A stretch of 64,000 nt of DNA, from contig NZ_WWCJ01000010.1 of assembly GCF_009857475.1 (NCBI RefSeq), positions 124,001 through 188,000 on the forward strand, written 5' to 3'. The translations under genes and the position numbers were made by a program. Positions 15,586 to 25,025 of the stretch are shown here, piece after piece; the stretch's first letter is position 1; each line of letters starts with the position of its first letter. The notes under the pieces were generated by a model. The model had not been told where the DNA came from. It searched no databases and saw only the letters and a list, made by a program, of their open reading frames with translations. Source of the stretch: Pseudoduganella guangdongensis. Its GTDB lineage: Bacteria > Pseudomonadota > Gammaproteobacteria > Burkholderiales > Burkholderiaceae_D.

Positions 15586-17454
15586 TTAGCCGTTGTTGAC
15601 CACCAGGCGCGGCTCGTCGCCAAAGCGCGCCTTGATTGACGCAGCGATACCGGCGGCGTCCAGGCCCACCAGCGCCAGCAGCTTGGCCGGGTCGCCATGG
15701 TCGATGAACTTGTCCGGCAGGCCCAGCATCTGGATCGGCTTGCAGATGCCTTCCGCCGACAGCGCTTCCGCCACGGCGGCGCCGGCGCCGCCCATGATGC
15801 AGCCCTCTTCCACCGTAACCAGGTAATCGTGCTCGGCAGCCAGCTGCTTGACCAGTTCCACGTCCAGCGGCTTCACATAGCGCATATTCGCCACGGTGGC
15901 GTTCAGCAGGTCGGCCGCGCCCATGCAAGGCGCCACCATCGAGCCGAAAGCCAGGATGGCGATCTTCTGGCCCTTGCGGCGGATCTCGCCTTTGCCGATC
16001 GGCAGCGACGTCAGCTCCTGCTGGATGGCCGCGCCGATGCCCGCGCCGCGCGGATAGCGCACGGCAGCCGGGCCGGGGTAATGGTAGGCCGTGGTCAGCA
16101 TCTGGCGGCATTCGTTCTCGTCGGACGGCGCCATCACCACCATGTTCGGGATGCAGCGCAGGTAGGCCAGGTCGTAATTGCCGGCGTGGGTCGCGCCGTC
16201 GGCGCCCACCAGGCCCGCGCGGTCCAGCGCGAAGGTCACGTCCAGGTCTTGCAGCGCCACGTCGTGGATCAGCTGGTCATAGGCGCGCTGCAGGAAGGTC
16301 GAGTAAATCGCCACCACCGGCTTCAAGCCTTCGCAGGCCAGGCCGGCGCCAAAGGTCACCGAGTGCTGCTCGGCGATGCCGACGTCGAAGTAGCGCTCCG
16401 GGTACTCCTTATCGAAGCGCACCATGCCCGAGCCCTCGCGCATGGCGGGCGTGATGCCGACCAGGCGCTTGTCGGCCTTGGCCATATCGCACAGCCAGTC
16501 GCCGAATACTTCGGTATAGGTTTTCTTGGACGGCGCCAGCGCCGGCTTGATGCCTTCCGCCGGGTTGAACTTGGGCGTGCCGTGGTACAGGATAGGCTCG
16601 GCCTCGGCCAGCTTGTAGCCCTGGCCCTTGCGCGTCACCACGTGCAGGAACTGCGGGCCTTTCAGCTGCTTGATGTTCTGCAGGGTCGGGATCAGCGAAT
16701 CCAGGTCGTGGCCGTCGATCGGGCCGATGTAGTTGAAGCCCAGCTCCTCGAACATGGTGGCCGGGACCACCATGCCCTTGGCATGTTCTTCCAGGCGCTT
16801 GGCCACTTCCAGCAGCGGCGCCGGCAGCACCGACTTGGCCACGTTTTTGGACGCGGCGTAGAACTGGCCCGACATCAGGCGCGCCAGGTAGCGGTTCAGC
16901 GCGCCGACCGGCGGCGAAATCGACATATCGTTGTCGTTCAGGATCACCAGCAGGTTGCAGTCCTTCTCCACCCCGGCGTTGTTGAGCGCCTCGAACGCCA
17001 TGCCGGCGGTCATGGAGCCGTCGCCGATCACGGCGATGGAATGACGGTGCTCGCCCTTGATCTTGGCGCCCATGGCCATGCCCAGCGCAGCGGAGATCGA
17101 GGTCGACGAGTGCGCGGTGCCGAAGGTGTCGTACTCCGATTCCACGCGGCGCGGGAAGCCGGAAATGCCGTCGAACTGGCGCAGCGTATGGAACTTGTCG
17201 CGGCGCCCGGTCAGGATCTTGTGCGAATAGGTCTGGTGGCCCACGTCCCACACGATGCGGTCTTGCGGCGTGTTGAAGACATAGTGCAGCGCGACGGTCA
17301 GCTCCACCGTGCCCAGGTTGGACGACAGGTGGCCGCCGGTCTTGGACACGGAGTCGAGCAGGAAGGAGCGCAGCTCCTCGGCCAGCGGGGTCAGTTGGTG
17401 GCGCGGCAGCTTGCGCAGGTCGGCCGGGTTGTTGATGGTGTCAAGCAGTTTCAT
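15586..17454 (-). CDS. dxs: 1-deoxy-D-xylulose-5-phosphate synthase
   Basis: The 622-residue TPP-dependent enzyme that condenses pyruvate with glyceraldehyde 3-phosphate to DXP, the first step of the MEP isoprenoid pathway and the source of DXP for thiamine and pyridoxal. The TPP-binding motif starts at [18 protein letters not shown]. The transketolase active-site His is in FGTAHSSTS and the Glu in [27 protein letters not shown] is the conserved pyrimidine-binding segment. Full family length. It is last in xseB-ispA-dxs, one base after ispA, the standard betaproteobacterial order. Confidence 0.98.
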   Translation of the reverse strand: MKLLDTINNPADLRKLPRHQLTPLAEELRSFLLDSVSKTGGHLSSNLGTVELTVALHYVFNTPQDRIVWDVGHQTYSHKILTGRRDKFHTLRQFDGISGFPRRVESEYDTFGTAHSSTSISAALGMAMGAKIKGEHRHSIAVIGDGSMTAGMAFEALNNAGVEKDCNLLVILNDNDMSISPPVGALNRYLARLMSGQFYAASKNVAKSVLPAPLLEVAKRLEEHAKGMVVPATMFEELGFNYIGPIDGHDLDSLIPTLQNIKQLKGPQFLHVVTRKGQGYKLAEAEPILYHGTPKFNPAEGIKPALAPSKKTYTEVFGDWLCDMAKADKRLVGITPAMREGSGMVRFDKEYPERYFDVGIAEQHSVTFGAGLACEGLKPVVAIYSTFLQRAYDQLIHDVALQDLDVTFALDRAGLVGADGATHAGNYDLAYLRCIPNMVVMAPSDENECRQMLTTAYHYPGPAAVRYPRGAGIGAAIQQELTSLPIGKGEIRRKGQKIAILAFGSMVAPCMGAADLLNATVANMRYVKPLDVELVKQLAAEHDYLVTVEEGCIMGGAGAAVAEALSAEGICKPIQMLGLPDKFIDHGDPAKLLALVGLDAAGIAASIKARFGDEPRLVVNNG

Positions 17455-17455
17455 T

Positions 17456-18346
17456 TTAAGCTTTCCTCTGCACGATCAGGTCCGCGAGTTCACGCAGGCG
17501 CAGAGCTTGTTCTCCGAACGGCGCCAGCGCAGCATGCGCATCCTGCCGCAGTTTTTCCGCCAGGGCGATCGACGGTTCCAGGCCCAGGATGGAGACATAG
17601 GTGGGCTTGTTATCCGCCGCATCCTTGCCCGCCGTCTTGCCCAAGGTGGCCGAATCGGCCGTGGCGTCCAGCACATCGTCCACCACCTGGAAGGCCAGGC
17701 CGATGGCGCGCGAGTACGCGTGCAGCGCCGCCAGCTCGGCTTGCGTCAACTCCTTGCCCGCCAGCGCGCCCAGCACGACAGAGGCGCGCAGCAGCGCGCC
17801 GGTCTTCAACTGGTGCATGCGCTCCAGCTGTTCCAGCGTCAGGCTCAGGCCCACGCTATCCAGGTCGATCGCCTGGCCGCCGCACATGCCGGCCGAACCG
17901 GCGGCATCGGCCAGCAGGCGCAGCATGCCCACCAGGCGCTGCGGCGGCACCGAATCGACGCCGGCCAGCACGCCGAAGGCCTGCGCTTGCAGCGCATCGC
18001 CCACCAGCAGCGCGGTCGCTTCATCGAAGGCCACATGCACGGTGGGTTTGCCGCGGCGCAGTTCATCGTCGTCCATGCAAGGCATGTCGTCGTGCACCAG
18101 GGAATAGGCGTGGATCATTTCCAAGGCGGCGGCGGCGCGGCTCAGGGCCGCCGCGTCGGCGCCGGTCAGCGCGCCGGCGGCATGCACCAGCAGCGGGCGC
18201 ACGCGCTTGCCGCCATCGAGGACGGCGTAGCGCATGGCGGCGTGCAGCTTGGCCGGCACCACGTCCCCGGCCGGCAGGTAGGACGACAAATCCTGCTCCA
18301 TGCCGGCCTGGACGGTTTTCATCCAATCCTGGAACGGTGCGGTCAT
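17456..18346 (-). CDS. ispA: Farnesyl diphosphate synthase (polyprenyl synthetase family)
   Basis: The 296-residue prenyl transferase that extends IPP and DMAPP to geranyl and farnesyl diphosphate. The first aspartate-rich motif is [14 protein letters not shown], with the two-residue insertion typical of bacterial type II FPP synthases; the second is [19 protein letters not shown] near residue 50 binds IPP. It overlaps xseB upstream by ATGA and leads into dxs, so substrate supply and chain elongation are coexpressed. Confidence 0.96.
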   Translation of the reverse strand: MTAPFQDWMKTVQAGMEQDLSSYLPAGDVVPAKLHAAMRYAVLDGGKRVRPLLVHAAGALTGADAAALSRAAAALEMIHAYSLVHDDMPCMDDDELRRGKPTVHVAFDEATALLVGDALQAQAFGVLAGVDSVPPQRLVGMLRLLADAAGSAGMCGGQAIDLDSVGLSLTLEQLERMHQLKTGALLRASVVLGALAGKELTQAELAALHAYSRAIGLAFQVVDDVLDATADSATLGKTAGKDAADNKPTYVSILGLEPSIALAEKLRQDAHAALAPFGEQALRLRELADLIVQRKA

Positions 18347-18582
18347 TGGGCTGCCTCCTCGCCTTCGGCGAAAGGCTTGAGCATATCGCCTTCCAGCACT
18401 TTGACCTGGGCTTCAACCTTGTCCAGCTGGCCGGCGCAGAACTTCACCAATTCGGAGCCGCGCGCATAGGCAGCGACCGAGGCTTCCAGCGGCAACTGGC
18501 CGGCTTCCATCTGGGTGACCAGCTGGGCCAGTTCGGCCATGGCTTCCTCGAAGGTGGCGGGCGCATTCATTTTCTTTGGCAT
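18343..18582 (-). CDS. xseB: Exodeoxyribonuclease VII small subunit
   Basis: A 79-residue helical subunit of exonuclease VII, which degrades single-stranded DNA in repair. The conserved core FEEAMAELAQLVTQMEAGQL and LEASVAAYARGSEL is intact. Two starts are possible (18582 and 18570); the first is given. It is the first gene of xseB-ispA-dxs. An AT-rich stretch (about 18585-18615) just upstream is the likely promoter region for the operon. The large subunit XseA is not in the window. Confidence 0.95.
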   Translation of the reverse strand: MPKKMNAPATFEEAMAELAQLVTQMEAGQLPLEASVAAYARGSELVKFCAGQLDKVEAQVKVLEGDMLKPFAEGEEAAQ

Positions 18583-18852
18583 GGCATATAACTTTAATAT
18601 AGCCCGCTATTTTAGAGCAAAGTCCTGTTGCCGGTCTAAAAACGGCACTCTAATGCGGCGAAAATCGTTGCAAATCATGCCATCCCGCGCCGCCGGGCGC
18701 TGGCGCGCGACCGGCCCAAGAGAGTTCAGCGAAGATAGTCCATTTCACGCTATAATCTCTGGTTCTGTCCGAAATACCGTTTTTATTATCTGAATTCAGG
18801 TCTTTGCGGATCTTTCTCTTCTTGGTTTGATATTTAATTAAGGGGGGTTTGG
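18583..18852. promoter_or_regulatory. Divergent spacer xseB / Rieske gene
   Basis: These 270 bases hold no gene. A perfect TATAAT at 18751-18756 is a probable -10 box for the plus-strand Rieske gene, though no good -35 lies at the usual distance. The last 40 bases are AT-rich and end with a run of six G residues seven bases before the ATG at 18853, which serves as ribosome binding site. Confidence 0.4.
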
Positions 18853-19953
18853 ATGTCCGATCTGGGTAGCCACGCCAAGCTGGCGCGTTCCAACGCGCAA
18901 CTTCCGGTCCACGTCTATTTTGACGAAACGCTGCTGCAGCGTGAAATGCAGGAACTGTTCAAGAAGGGACCGCGCTACGTCGGCCATGAGCTGATGGTGC
19001 CCAACGTTGGCGACTTTGCCACGCTGGCGGCCGAGAAGGAAGGCCGCATGCTGGTGCGCAACGCCAATGGCATTGAACTGTTGTCCAACGTCTGCCGTCA
19101 CCGCCAGGCGCTCATGTTCAATGGCCGCGGCAATACCGAGACCATTGTCTGCCCGCTGCACCGCTGGACCTACGACCTGAAGGGCGAGCTGATTGGCGCG
19201 CCGCACTTCCCGGACACCCCGTGCCTGAACCTGCCCAAAGTCCAGTTGCAAAACTGGAACGGCCTGCTGTTCGAGCAAAACGGCTACAACGTGATGGAGA
19301 AGCTGGGCACCCTGTCGGTGACCAAGGACCTCGATTTCACCGGCTATATGCTGGACCACGTGGAAGTGCACCAGTGCGACTACAACTGGAAGACCTTTAT
19401 CGAGGTCTACCTGGAGGATTACCACGTCGAGCCCTTCCACCCGGGCCTGGGCAGCTTCGTCACCTGCGACGACCTGCGCTGGGAATTCGGCCAGGACTAC
19501 AGCGTGCAGACCGTGGGCGTGAACCGCGGCCTGAAGAAATCCGGCTCCGACACCTACCAGAAGTGGCACGAGCAGCTGCTCAAGTTCCGCAACGGCGAGC
19601 CGCCCAAGCACGGCGCCATCTGGCTCACCCTGTACCCGAACATCATGGTCGAGTGGTACCCGCACGTGCTGGTGGTCTCGACCCTGTGGCCGGAAGGGCC
19701 GAACCGCACCCGCAACGTGGTGGAGTTCTACTATCCCGAGGAAATCGTGCTGTTCGAACGCGAATTCATCGAAGCCGAGCGCGCAGCCTATATGGAAACC
19801 TGCGTCGAGGACGATGAAATCGGCGCCCGCATGGACGCCGGCCGCAAGATCCTGCTCGAGCGGGGCGAAAACGACGCCGGCCCTTATCAATCACCGATGG
19901 AAGATGGCATGCAGCACTTCCATGAATGGTACCGGAGCAAACTGGACGTCTAA
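18853..19953 (+). CDS. Rieske [2Fe-2S] non-heme iron oxygenase-like protein (ring-hydroxylating dioxygenase alpha family)
   Basis: A 366-residue oxygenase-family protein. The Rieske cluster ligands are Cys81-x-His83 and Cys100-x2-His103 (CRHR and CPLH). The catalytic domain has the mononuclear iron motif with His191 and His196 in EDYHVEPFH. Both metal sites are intact, so it should be an active oxygenase. No ferredoxin or reductase gene is adjacent. Genes of this type often stand beside xseB-ispA-dxs in Burkholderiales, but the substrate is not known to me. It is followed directly (no gap) by a DMT transporter gene. Confidence 0.87.
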   Translation: MSDLGSHAKLARSNAQLPVHVYFDETLLQREMQELFKKGPRYVGHELMVPNVGDFATLAAEKEGRMLVRNANGIELLSNVCRHRQALMFNGRGNTETIVCPLHRWTYDLKGELIGAPHFPDTPCLNLPKVQLQNWNGLLFEQNGYNVMEKLGTLSVTKDLDFTGYMLDHVEVHQCDYNWKTFIEVYLEDYHVEPFHPGLGSFVTCDDLRWEFGQDYSVQTVGVNRGLKKSGSDTYQKWHEQLLKFRNGEPPKHGAIWLTLYPNIMVEWYPHVLVVSTLWPEGPNRTRNVVEFYYPEEIVLFEREFIEAERAAYMETCVEDDEIGARMDAGRKILLERGENDAGPYQSPMEDGMQHFHEWYRSKLDV

Positions 19954-20868
19954 ATGCAATCACTCTGGATGCTACTTGCCAGTTTCCTGTTCGCCGCCAT
20001 GGGCGTGTGCGTGAAGCTGGCCTCCGACCTCTATAGCACTTCAGAGATTGTGATGTACCGCGGGATTATCGGCCTGCTGATCCTTGGCACCATGATCCGC
20101 CTGCAAGGCGGATCATTCAAGACCACGATGCCCTTCGCCCACCTGTGGCGCTGCGTGGTCGGCGTGGCCTCGCTCTGGCTGTGGTACTACACCATCGCCG
20201 CCCTGCCCCTGGCCACGGCCATGACCCTGAACTACCTGTCGCCGATCTGGATCGCACTCTGGCTGTTCGGCCACGGCTGGTGGCACCGCAAGAACCACGT
20301 CGAATGGCCGCTGATCCTGGCCATCGGCTTCAGCTTCGTCGGCGTCACCTGCCTGCTGCAGCCGGCCTTCCACGCCAACCAGCTCACGCCCGCCCTGGTG
20401 GCGCTCGGCTCCTCCGTACTGACCGCCATGGCCTATATGCAGGTGCGCAAACTGGGCCTGGCCCGCGAGCCGGAATCGCGCGTGGTGTTCTACTTCGCCG
20501 GCATGAACTTCGTGGCCGGCTTTGGCGGCCACGTGGCCGGCTCCGGTTGGCACTGGACCCCGCTCGACAGCGGCTACGGCGCCCTGCTCCTGCTCGGCAC
20601 CGGCCTGTGCGCCACCGCCGCCCAGGTCGCCATGACGCGCGCCTACCGCGTCGGCAAGACGCTGGTGGTGGCCAACCTGCAGTACAGCGGCATAGTGTTC
20701 TCCAGCGCCTGGGGCGTGCTGCTGTTCGCCGATAGTTTCGACTGGCTGAGCTGGCTGGGCATGGGCATTATCGTGCTGTCCGGCGTCGCCGCCACCTTCT
20801 ACAATACCCGCAACACGGAGCGCGGCAAGGCCATCGCCAACACCGACCCGATTGCCAGCGAAGTCTGA
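19954..20868 (+). CDS. EamA/DMT-superfamily transporter
   Basis: A 304-residue inner-membrane protein with about ten hydrophobic segments arranged as two EamA repeats. The first repeat includes VMYRGIIGLLILG and the second ends in WLGMGIIVLSGVAATFY. It belongs to the drug/metabolite transporter superfamily, whose members export amino acids, nucleosides or other small molecules; the substrate is unknown. The ATG follows the stop of the Rieske gene without a gap, so they are cotranscribed with the sulfurtransferase downstream. Confidence 0.88.
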   Translation: MQSLWMLLASFLFAAMGVCVKLASDLYSTSEIVMYRGIIGLLILGTMIRLQGGSFKTTMPFAHLWRCVVGVASLWLWYYTIAALPLATAMTLNYLSPIWIALWLFGHGWWHRKNHVEWPLILAIGFSFVGVTCLLQPAFHANQLTPALVALGSSVLTAMAYMQVRKLGLAREPESRVVFYFAGMNFVAGFGGHVAGSGWHWTPLDSGYGALLLLGTGLCATAAQVAMTRAYRVGKTLVVANLQYSGIVFSSAWGVLLFADSFDWLSWLGMGIIVLSGVAATFYNTRNTERGKAIANTDPIASEV

Positions 20869-20876
20869 GGAGCCCC

Positions 20877-21731
20877 ATGCACACCACCCTGATCGACGCC
20901 ACCACCCTGGCACAGCACCTGACCGACCCGGACTGGGTCATCCTCGACTGCCGCCACGACCTGCTGAACCCGGATTTCGGCCGCCACGTCTTTGCCGAAG
21001 GTCACATACAGAACGCGCAATTCGCCAATATCGACAGCGACCTGTCCGGTCCCAAGAGCGGGGCCGATGGCGTGTTCCGTGGCCGCCACCCGCTGCCCGA
21101 GCGCGCGCGCCTGGTGGAAACCCTGCGCGCCTGGGGCATCAGCGAGGGCACGCAAGTCGTCGCCTACGACGCCCACGGCGGCATGTACGCCGCCCGCCTG
21201 TGGTGGCTGCTGCGCTGGATCGGCCATGATGCCGTCGCAGTGCTCGACGGCGGCCTGGCCGCCTGGAGCGCCGCCGGCCAGCCCCTGGTCACCCCAGTCG
21301 CCGCACGCCCGCGCGGCGACATCGCGGAAAAGCCGGCCCTGGTGCGCACCGTGAACGTGGCCGACCTCGTGCAAAACCTCGCCAGCGCCCGCTACCAGGT
21401 GGTGGACGCCCGCGCCAACGACCGCTTCCGCGGCGAGAACGAAACGATCGACCCGGTAGGCGGCCACATTCCCGGCGCCCGCAACCGCTTCTTCAAAGAC
21501 AACCTGCAAGCCGACGGCCGTTTCAAAGATGCCGCCACGCTCCAGCAGGAGCTGGCCCCCATCGTCGGCGCGCCGGGCCAGGCCGTGATGCAATGCGGCT
21601 CCGGCGTCACCGCCTGCCACAACCTGCTGGCCCTGGAAGTGGCCGGCATGGGCGGCGCTGCCCTGTATCCCGGCTCCTGGTCCGAATGGTGCGCCGACCG
21701 CACCCGCCCCATCGCCACCGGCCCCGCCTGA
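20877..21731 (+). CDS. sseA: Sulfurtransferase (3-mercaptopyruvate/thiosulfate, two rhodanese domains)
   Basis: A 284-residue protein with two rhodanese domains. The N-terminal domain (about 1-140) is inactive; the C-terminal domain carries the active-site loop CGSGVTA with the persulfide cysteine at Cys240. A CGSGVT loop favours 3-mercaptopyruvate as sulfur donor over thiosulfate (CRxGx[R/T]). GAGGAGCC stands before the ATG. It ends a plus-strand run with the Rieske and transporter genes. Confidence 0.9.
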   Translation: MHTTLIDATTLAQHLTDPDWVILDCRHDLLNPDFGRHVFAEGHIQNAQFANIDSDLSGPKSGADGVFRGRHPLPERARLVETLRAWGISEGTQVVAYDAHGGMYAARLWWLLRWIGHDAVAVLDGGLAAWSAAGQPLVTPVAARPRGDIAEKPALVRTVNVADLVQNLASARYQVVDARANDRFRGENETIDPVGGHIPGARNRFFKDNLQADGRFKDAATLQQELAPIVGAPGQAVMQCGSGVTACHNLLALEVAGMGGAALYPGSWSEWCADRTRPIATGPA

Positions 21732-21748
21732 CTGGCAGGCACCCGGCC

Positions 21749-22519
21749 CTAGTCGCCGCCTCCGCCGCAGCTGCTGCCGCAACTACTGCCGCTGTCGCAG
21801 CTGGAGGAGCTACTGCTGCAGTCGAGTGAGCTGCCGCAGCCGGAACCGCAACTGCTGCCGCTGCTATTGGCTTGCTGGCGCACCCGCTCTTCGAATTCGG
21901 CATACTGGACGGCGCTGATCAGGCCGGCGCCCAGCAGGCCGGCAGCGGCCAGCTGCGGCGGGCAGGCGATGGCGGGGTCGAAGCGGCCCGCCGCATCCAG
22001 CTGGCTGTAGCCGGGCCGGCCATGCTGCACGCTGTAGCCGAAACCGAACGGCATTTTCACCTTCTTGTCGAGCAGGAAGAGCGACGGCAGGCGCGGACCT
22101 TCCGGCGCCAGCCCTGCCGCCTCGCGCGCCCGCACCAGGCACACGGCCAGCGCATCGTCCAGGCTCCCGCCCATGGCCGCGCCTTCCACATGCGGCACCA
22201 CGCGGCCAAAATGCTTGCGGCAGAACACCTCGAGCTTGAGCGGCGCGAGCCGCAGCCAGGCGTGCCACACCGAATCAGCCGCCTTCGAAGGCAAGGCGCA
22301 GGGCTCGCTGCCCTGGGCGGCGCACTCGAAGAAGTCCAGCAGGCCGATCGCCGCGCGGGCAAAAAAAACGGCATCCGTCGGGATGCCGTGGTATTCGTTG
22401 CGGGCGCTGCTTTTCCAGTAATCGTATAGGCTCGGTGGCAGTTCCTTTAGGGCCTTGCCGTGGCGCGAACTTTGCATCAGGTGTTGCGCGTACCATGTAT
22501 TCAGCATTGTCCAGATCAT
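21749..22519 (-). CDS. GRDP-like protein with Ser/Cys/Gly-rich tail
   Basis: A 256-residue protein of unknown role. The central segment DSVWHAWLRL followed by FCRKHFGRVVPHVEG resembles the core of the glycine-rich domain-containing (GRDP-like) family, where a WH pair and an FC..FG motif recur. The last 40 residues are almost only Ser, Gly and Cys, with seven cysteines in short SCGS and GCGS units, as in other bacterial members with Cys/Gly tails. There is no signal peptide. The tail could bind metal or be cross-linked. It is convergent with sseA. Confidence 0.65.
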   Translation of the reverse strand: MIWTMLNTWYAQHLMQSSRHGKALKELPPSLYDYWKSSARNEYHGIPTDAVFFARAAIGLLDFFECAAQGSEPCALPSKAADSVWHAWLRLAPLKLEVFCRKHFGRVVPHVEGAAMGGSLDDALAVCLVRAREAAGLAPEGPRLPSLFLLDKKVKMPFGFGYSVQHGRPGYSQLDAAGRFDPAIACPPQLAAAGLLGAGLISAVQYAEFEERVRQQANSSGSSCGSGCGSSLDCSSSSSSCDSGSSCGSSCGGGGD

Positions 22520-22672
22520 GATCCCAGCCTAGAGAAAGATTGTGACAAGTGTATGACAACGTGGCGCGCTTGCCGCACCAAGCGCCAATCCGTTGGAAAT
22601 TTTGTCGGGAAAGTGTGACTATAAGCTTGAGAGCCCTTCTGGGATAAGGAGCTTTGTCGCGAGGGCAACTAT

Positions 22673-22858
22673 ATGACGAACAGAACAGAGCTGGCGGCTG
22701 CGGATTTTGCTGCGCAGGACGTGATCCAGATTGCCATGCGCATCAATATCGAGGTGGGCAGCATCCACGCCTGGGTTTTCCTGAAAAAGAACGGTTTCCG
22801 GGACGAGGAGATCGCCAAGCTCCTGCGCCACACGCCGACGCTGCGTCTGGTCCACTAA
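22673..22858 (+). CDS. Small protein of unknown function
   Basis: A 61-residue ORF preceded by GAGGG eight bases before the ATG, with AAGGAG further upstream (about 22647). It has no signal peptide, no cysteine and no recognisable domain. The second half (NGFRDEEIAKLLRHTPTLRL) looks like an amphipathic helix-turn-helix. It lies in the 340-base gap between the GRDP-like gene and the T6SS-type lipoprotein gene and ends two bases before the latter's stop codon on the other strand. Coding status is likely but unproven. Confidence 0.5.
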   Translation: MTNRTELAAADFAAQDVIQIAMRINIEVGSIHAWVFLKKNGFRDEEIAKLLRHTPTLRLVH

Positions 22859-22860
22859 GC

Positions 22861-23340
22861 CTACTTCCTGATGCCGGCCTCTTTGCGGGCGCGCTCGAAC
22901 GAAGGCGTCCACAGCGGGTGGCCCTTCTCACCCTGGTTCAGGTCAAATGATTTGTCGAGCTTGAAGGCTTTGACGAAATGCTGGCGGCACAGCGTGCTGC
23001 GGCTGGTGACGCAATAGCTGAAGGCCGTGTACTTCAGCGCTTCGACTTGCACCGCCGTTTCGGCCTTGGCCAGCTCCGGCGCCGTCGTCAACAGCTTGAT
23101 GGCGCCGTTGAAATTACCGGCCTTATACAGGTCGATGCCGGCGTTCAGCGCCTTGCGCGCAGGCGGCAGTTCCGGCGCGGCGACCGGCACCGGTGCCGCT
23201 GCCGGTTTGGCGGCGGCAGGCGCCGGCTCTTTCGCTGCTGCGCTTACCGGCGCCTCTTGCTGCGCTTGCGGGTTCATTGTTTCGCAACCGGCGAGCAGCA
23301 GCAGGACGAGGGGGGCTAACAGGTAGATCTTGTTTGTCAT
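22861..23340 (-). CDS. TssQ-like T6SS-associated lipoprotein
   Basis: A 159-residue lipoprotein with signal peptide and lipobox LLAGC (Cys19). After a Pro/Ala-rich linker (about 27-60) comes a TPR-like helical domain including ALNAGIDLYKAGNFNGAI and two cysteines (in SYCVTSRSTLC). Length, linker and domain match the TssQ family found beside betaproteobacterial T6SS clusters. It starts in a one-base overlap with the stop of the kinase gene and is last in the four-gene module. The family call is from memory of the sequence pattern. Confidence 0.72.
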   Translation of the reverse strand: MTNKIYLLAPLVLLLLAGCETMNPQAQQEAPVSAAAKEPAPAAAKPAAAPVPVAAPELPPARKALNAGIDLYKAGNFNGAIKLLTTAPELAKAETAVQVEALKYTAFSYCVTSRSTLCRQHFVKAFKLDKSFDLNQGEKGHPLWTPSFERARKEAGIRK

Positions 23341-25025
23341 TATCCGAAATCGTGCTTGATCGTCACGGGCTTCCTGGCGTCGATCGTGATCTTTCGCACA
23401 TGGGGTGGGAAGTTGGGGTTCTCCAGGCGGACTTCATGTTCGCCCAGGGGCAGCGTGATTTTTTTCAGGGGCGGTGTGATGCCCTTCTGTACGCCGTCCA
23501 CATAGATTGTAGCCCAGGGCTGAACGGCGATGGTGAGGTTGCCGCTGGTCGGGGCGGCGGGTGCTTCCTGGGCGGCGGCGTCCGGGACCGCGCCGGCGGC
23601 GGCACTGGCGACCGGGTTGGCGTTGACCGGCGTGGCCAGCGCTTCGCTCGCGGCGGCGCTGGCGCCCGCGGCGATGGCGGCTGCCACCGAAGCTTCATTG
23701 GCGGACTGGCTGGCCGGGCTATCCTCCACGCCGGCCGATTCCGCCACGGCCGGGGTGACCGGGGTGACCGGGCTGCCATCGGCGAACCAGAAGGCGCCCG
23801 CGACGACCAGCAGCAGCGCGGCGACGCCGGCGCCGATCATTTTGTTGCTGCCTGCGCCGGCAGGACGGGACGGCGGCGCGGCCTTGGCGCTGCTCTGCCC
23901 TGGCTTGGCGACCGGTTTTGCCCCCGGTTTGCCGCTGTCCGAGGCCGGCTTGCTGCGGCTCGGACGCCTGGCGGGCGCAGCGGCTTCGGTGGCCGCCGCG
24001 GGAACAGCCGCCGGCACATGAGCAGCGTCGCGCGCCTTCTGCTCGCCGGCTGGCGCGGCAGCGGCCTGCGGTGCGGCAGTTGGCGCGGCATTGCCCGCCG
24101 GCGCGCGGCTGGCAGACGGCGCCTGGCTAGCCGGCGCATCCTGCAGGCCAAGCAGCGCCGCGAACTCCGCGATCGATTGCGGACGCACTTCCGGCCGCAC
24201 CGCCATGCCGCGATCAATCGCATCCAGGAACTGGTTGCTGTAGCCGGCACGCCCTGCGATCGCCAGCGGCTCGATCGGATCGTTCAGCATGCGCGCCACC
24301 GCAGCCGGCGGCGCCTTGCCCGTAATGGCCGCATACATCACCGCCGACAAGGAATAGATATCGGTCCAGGGGCCCTGCCGCATCGACTCGTCGTCCGCGT
24401 ATTGCTCCACCGGCGCAAAGCCGGGCTTCAGGATCACGGTCAGCGACTGCGCCATGTCCTGCACGATCTGGCGCGCCGCGCCGAAATCGAGCAGCACCGG
24501 CTGGCCGTCGGGCTGGATCATGATGTTCTCGGGCGAGACGTCGCGATGCAGGATATTGGCCGCATACAGCGCCTCCAGCGCCCCCAGCACCGGCTGCAGC
24601 AGGCGCTTCAGCCAAGCCTCGTTTACCAGCTCCGGATTATCGCGGCACACCGCCTTGAAGGTGCGCCCCTCGTAATAGCGCATGGCCATATACGCCGTGC
24701 CATGCGCCTCCCAAAAGCGGTACACCTTCACCAGCGCCGGATGGTCGAACTGCGCCAGCAGTCGCGCCTCATTGATAAAGCTGCGCAGGCCCGCGCCGAA
24801 GGCCTCCGCGTGGCGCTTGGAACGCACCGACACCGTATGGTCGGAGGCACGCGCCGCCAGCGCCGCCGGCATGTATTCCTTCACCGCCACCGTGCGCTGC
24901 AGCGAATGGTCGAAGGCGAGGTAGACGATGCCGAAGCCGCCCTCCCCGATCACCTCGCGGATCTCGAACTCGCCCAGGCGCGTGCCGATGGGCAGGCAGT
25001 TCGGTAATTCGGCCGGCTTGTTCAT
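23340..25025 (-). CDS. PpkA-like serine/threonine protein kinase with membrane segment and PEGA domain
   Basis: A 561-residue Hanks-type kinase. The kinase domain (about 15-275) has the glycine loop GEGGFGIV (27-34), Lys49, the catalytic loop HRDVSPEN (Asp162) and DFG (180-182), all intact. A long Ala/Pro-rich linker, one membrane segment (KMIGAGVAALLLVVAGAFWF), an Ala/Ser-rich stretch and a C-terminal PEGA domain follow, so the PEGA part is periplasmic. The frame is open upstream to 25190, but the ATG at 25025 overlaps the phosphatase stop as ATGA. Together with the neighbours it resembles the threonine phosphorylation pathway that switches on T6SS. Confidence 0.88.
   Translation of the reverse strand: MNKPAELPNCLPIGTRLGEFEIREVIGEGGFGIVYLAFDHSLQRTVAVKEYMPAALAARASDHTVSVRSKRHAEAFGAGLRSFINEARLLAQFDHPALVKVYRFWEAHGTAYMAMRYYEGRTFKAVCRDNPELVNEAWLKRLLQPVLGALEALYAANILHRDVSPENIMIQPDGQPVLLDFGAARQIVQDMAQSLTVILKPGFAPVEQYADDESMRQGPWTDIYSLSAVMYAAITGKAPPAAVARMLNDPIEPLAIAGRAGYSNQFLDAIDRGMAVRPEVRPQSIAEFAALLGLQDAPASQAPSASRAPAGNAAPTAAPQAAAAPAGEQKARDAAHVPAAVPAAATEAAAPARRPSRSKPASDSGKPGAKPVAKPGQSSAKAAPPSRPAGAGSNKMIGAGVAALLLVVAGAFWFADGSPVTPVTPAVAESAGVEDSPASQSANEASVAAAIAAGASAAASEALATPVNANPVASAAAGAVPDAAAQEAPAAPTSGNLTIAVQPWATIYVDGVQKGITPPLKKITLPLGEHEVRLENPNFPPHVRKITIDARKPVTIKHDFG

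Noticed and set aside
15697..18591. A 964-codon plus-strand frame antisense to dxs, ispA and xseB
   Set aside because: It crosses three recognised genes and has no family features; a shadow of high-GC codon use.
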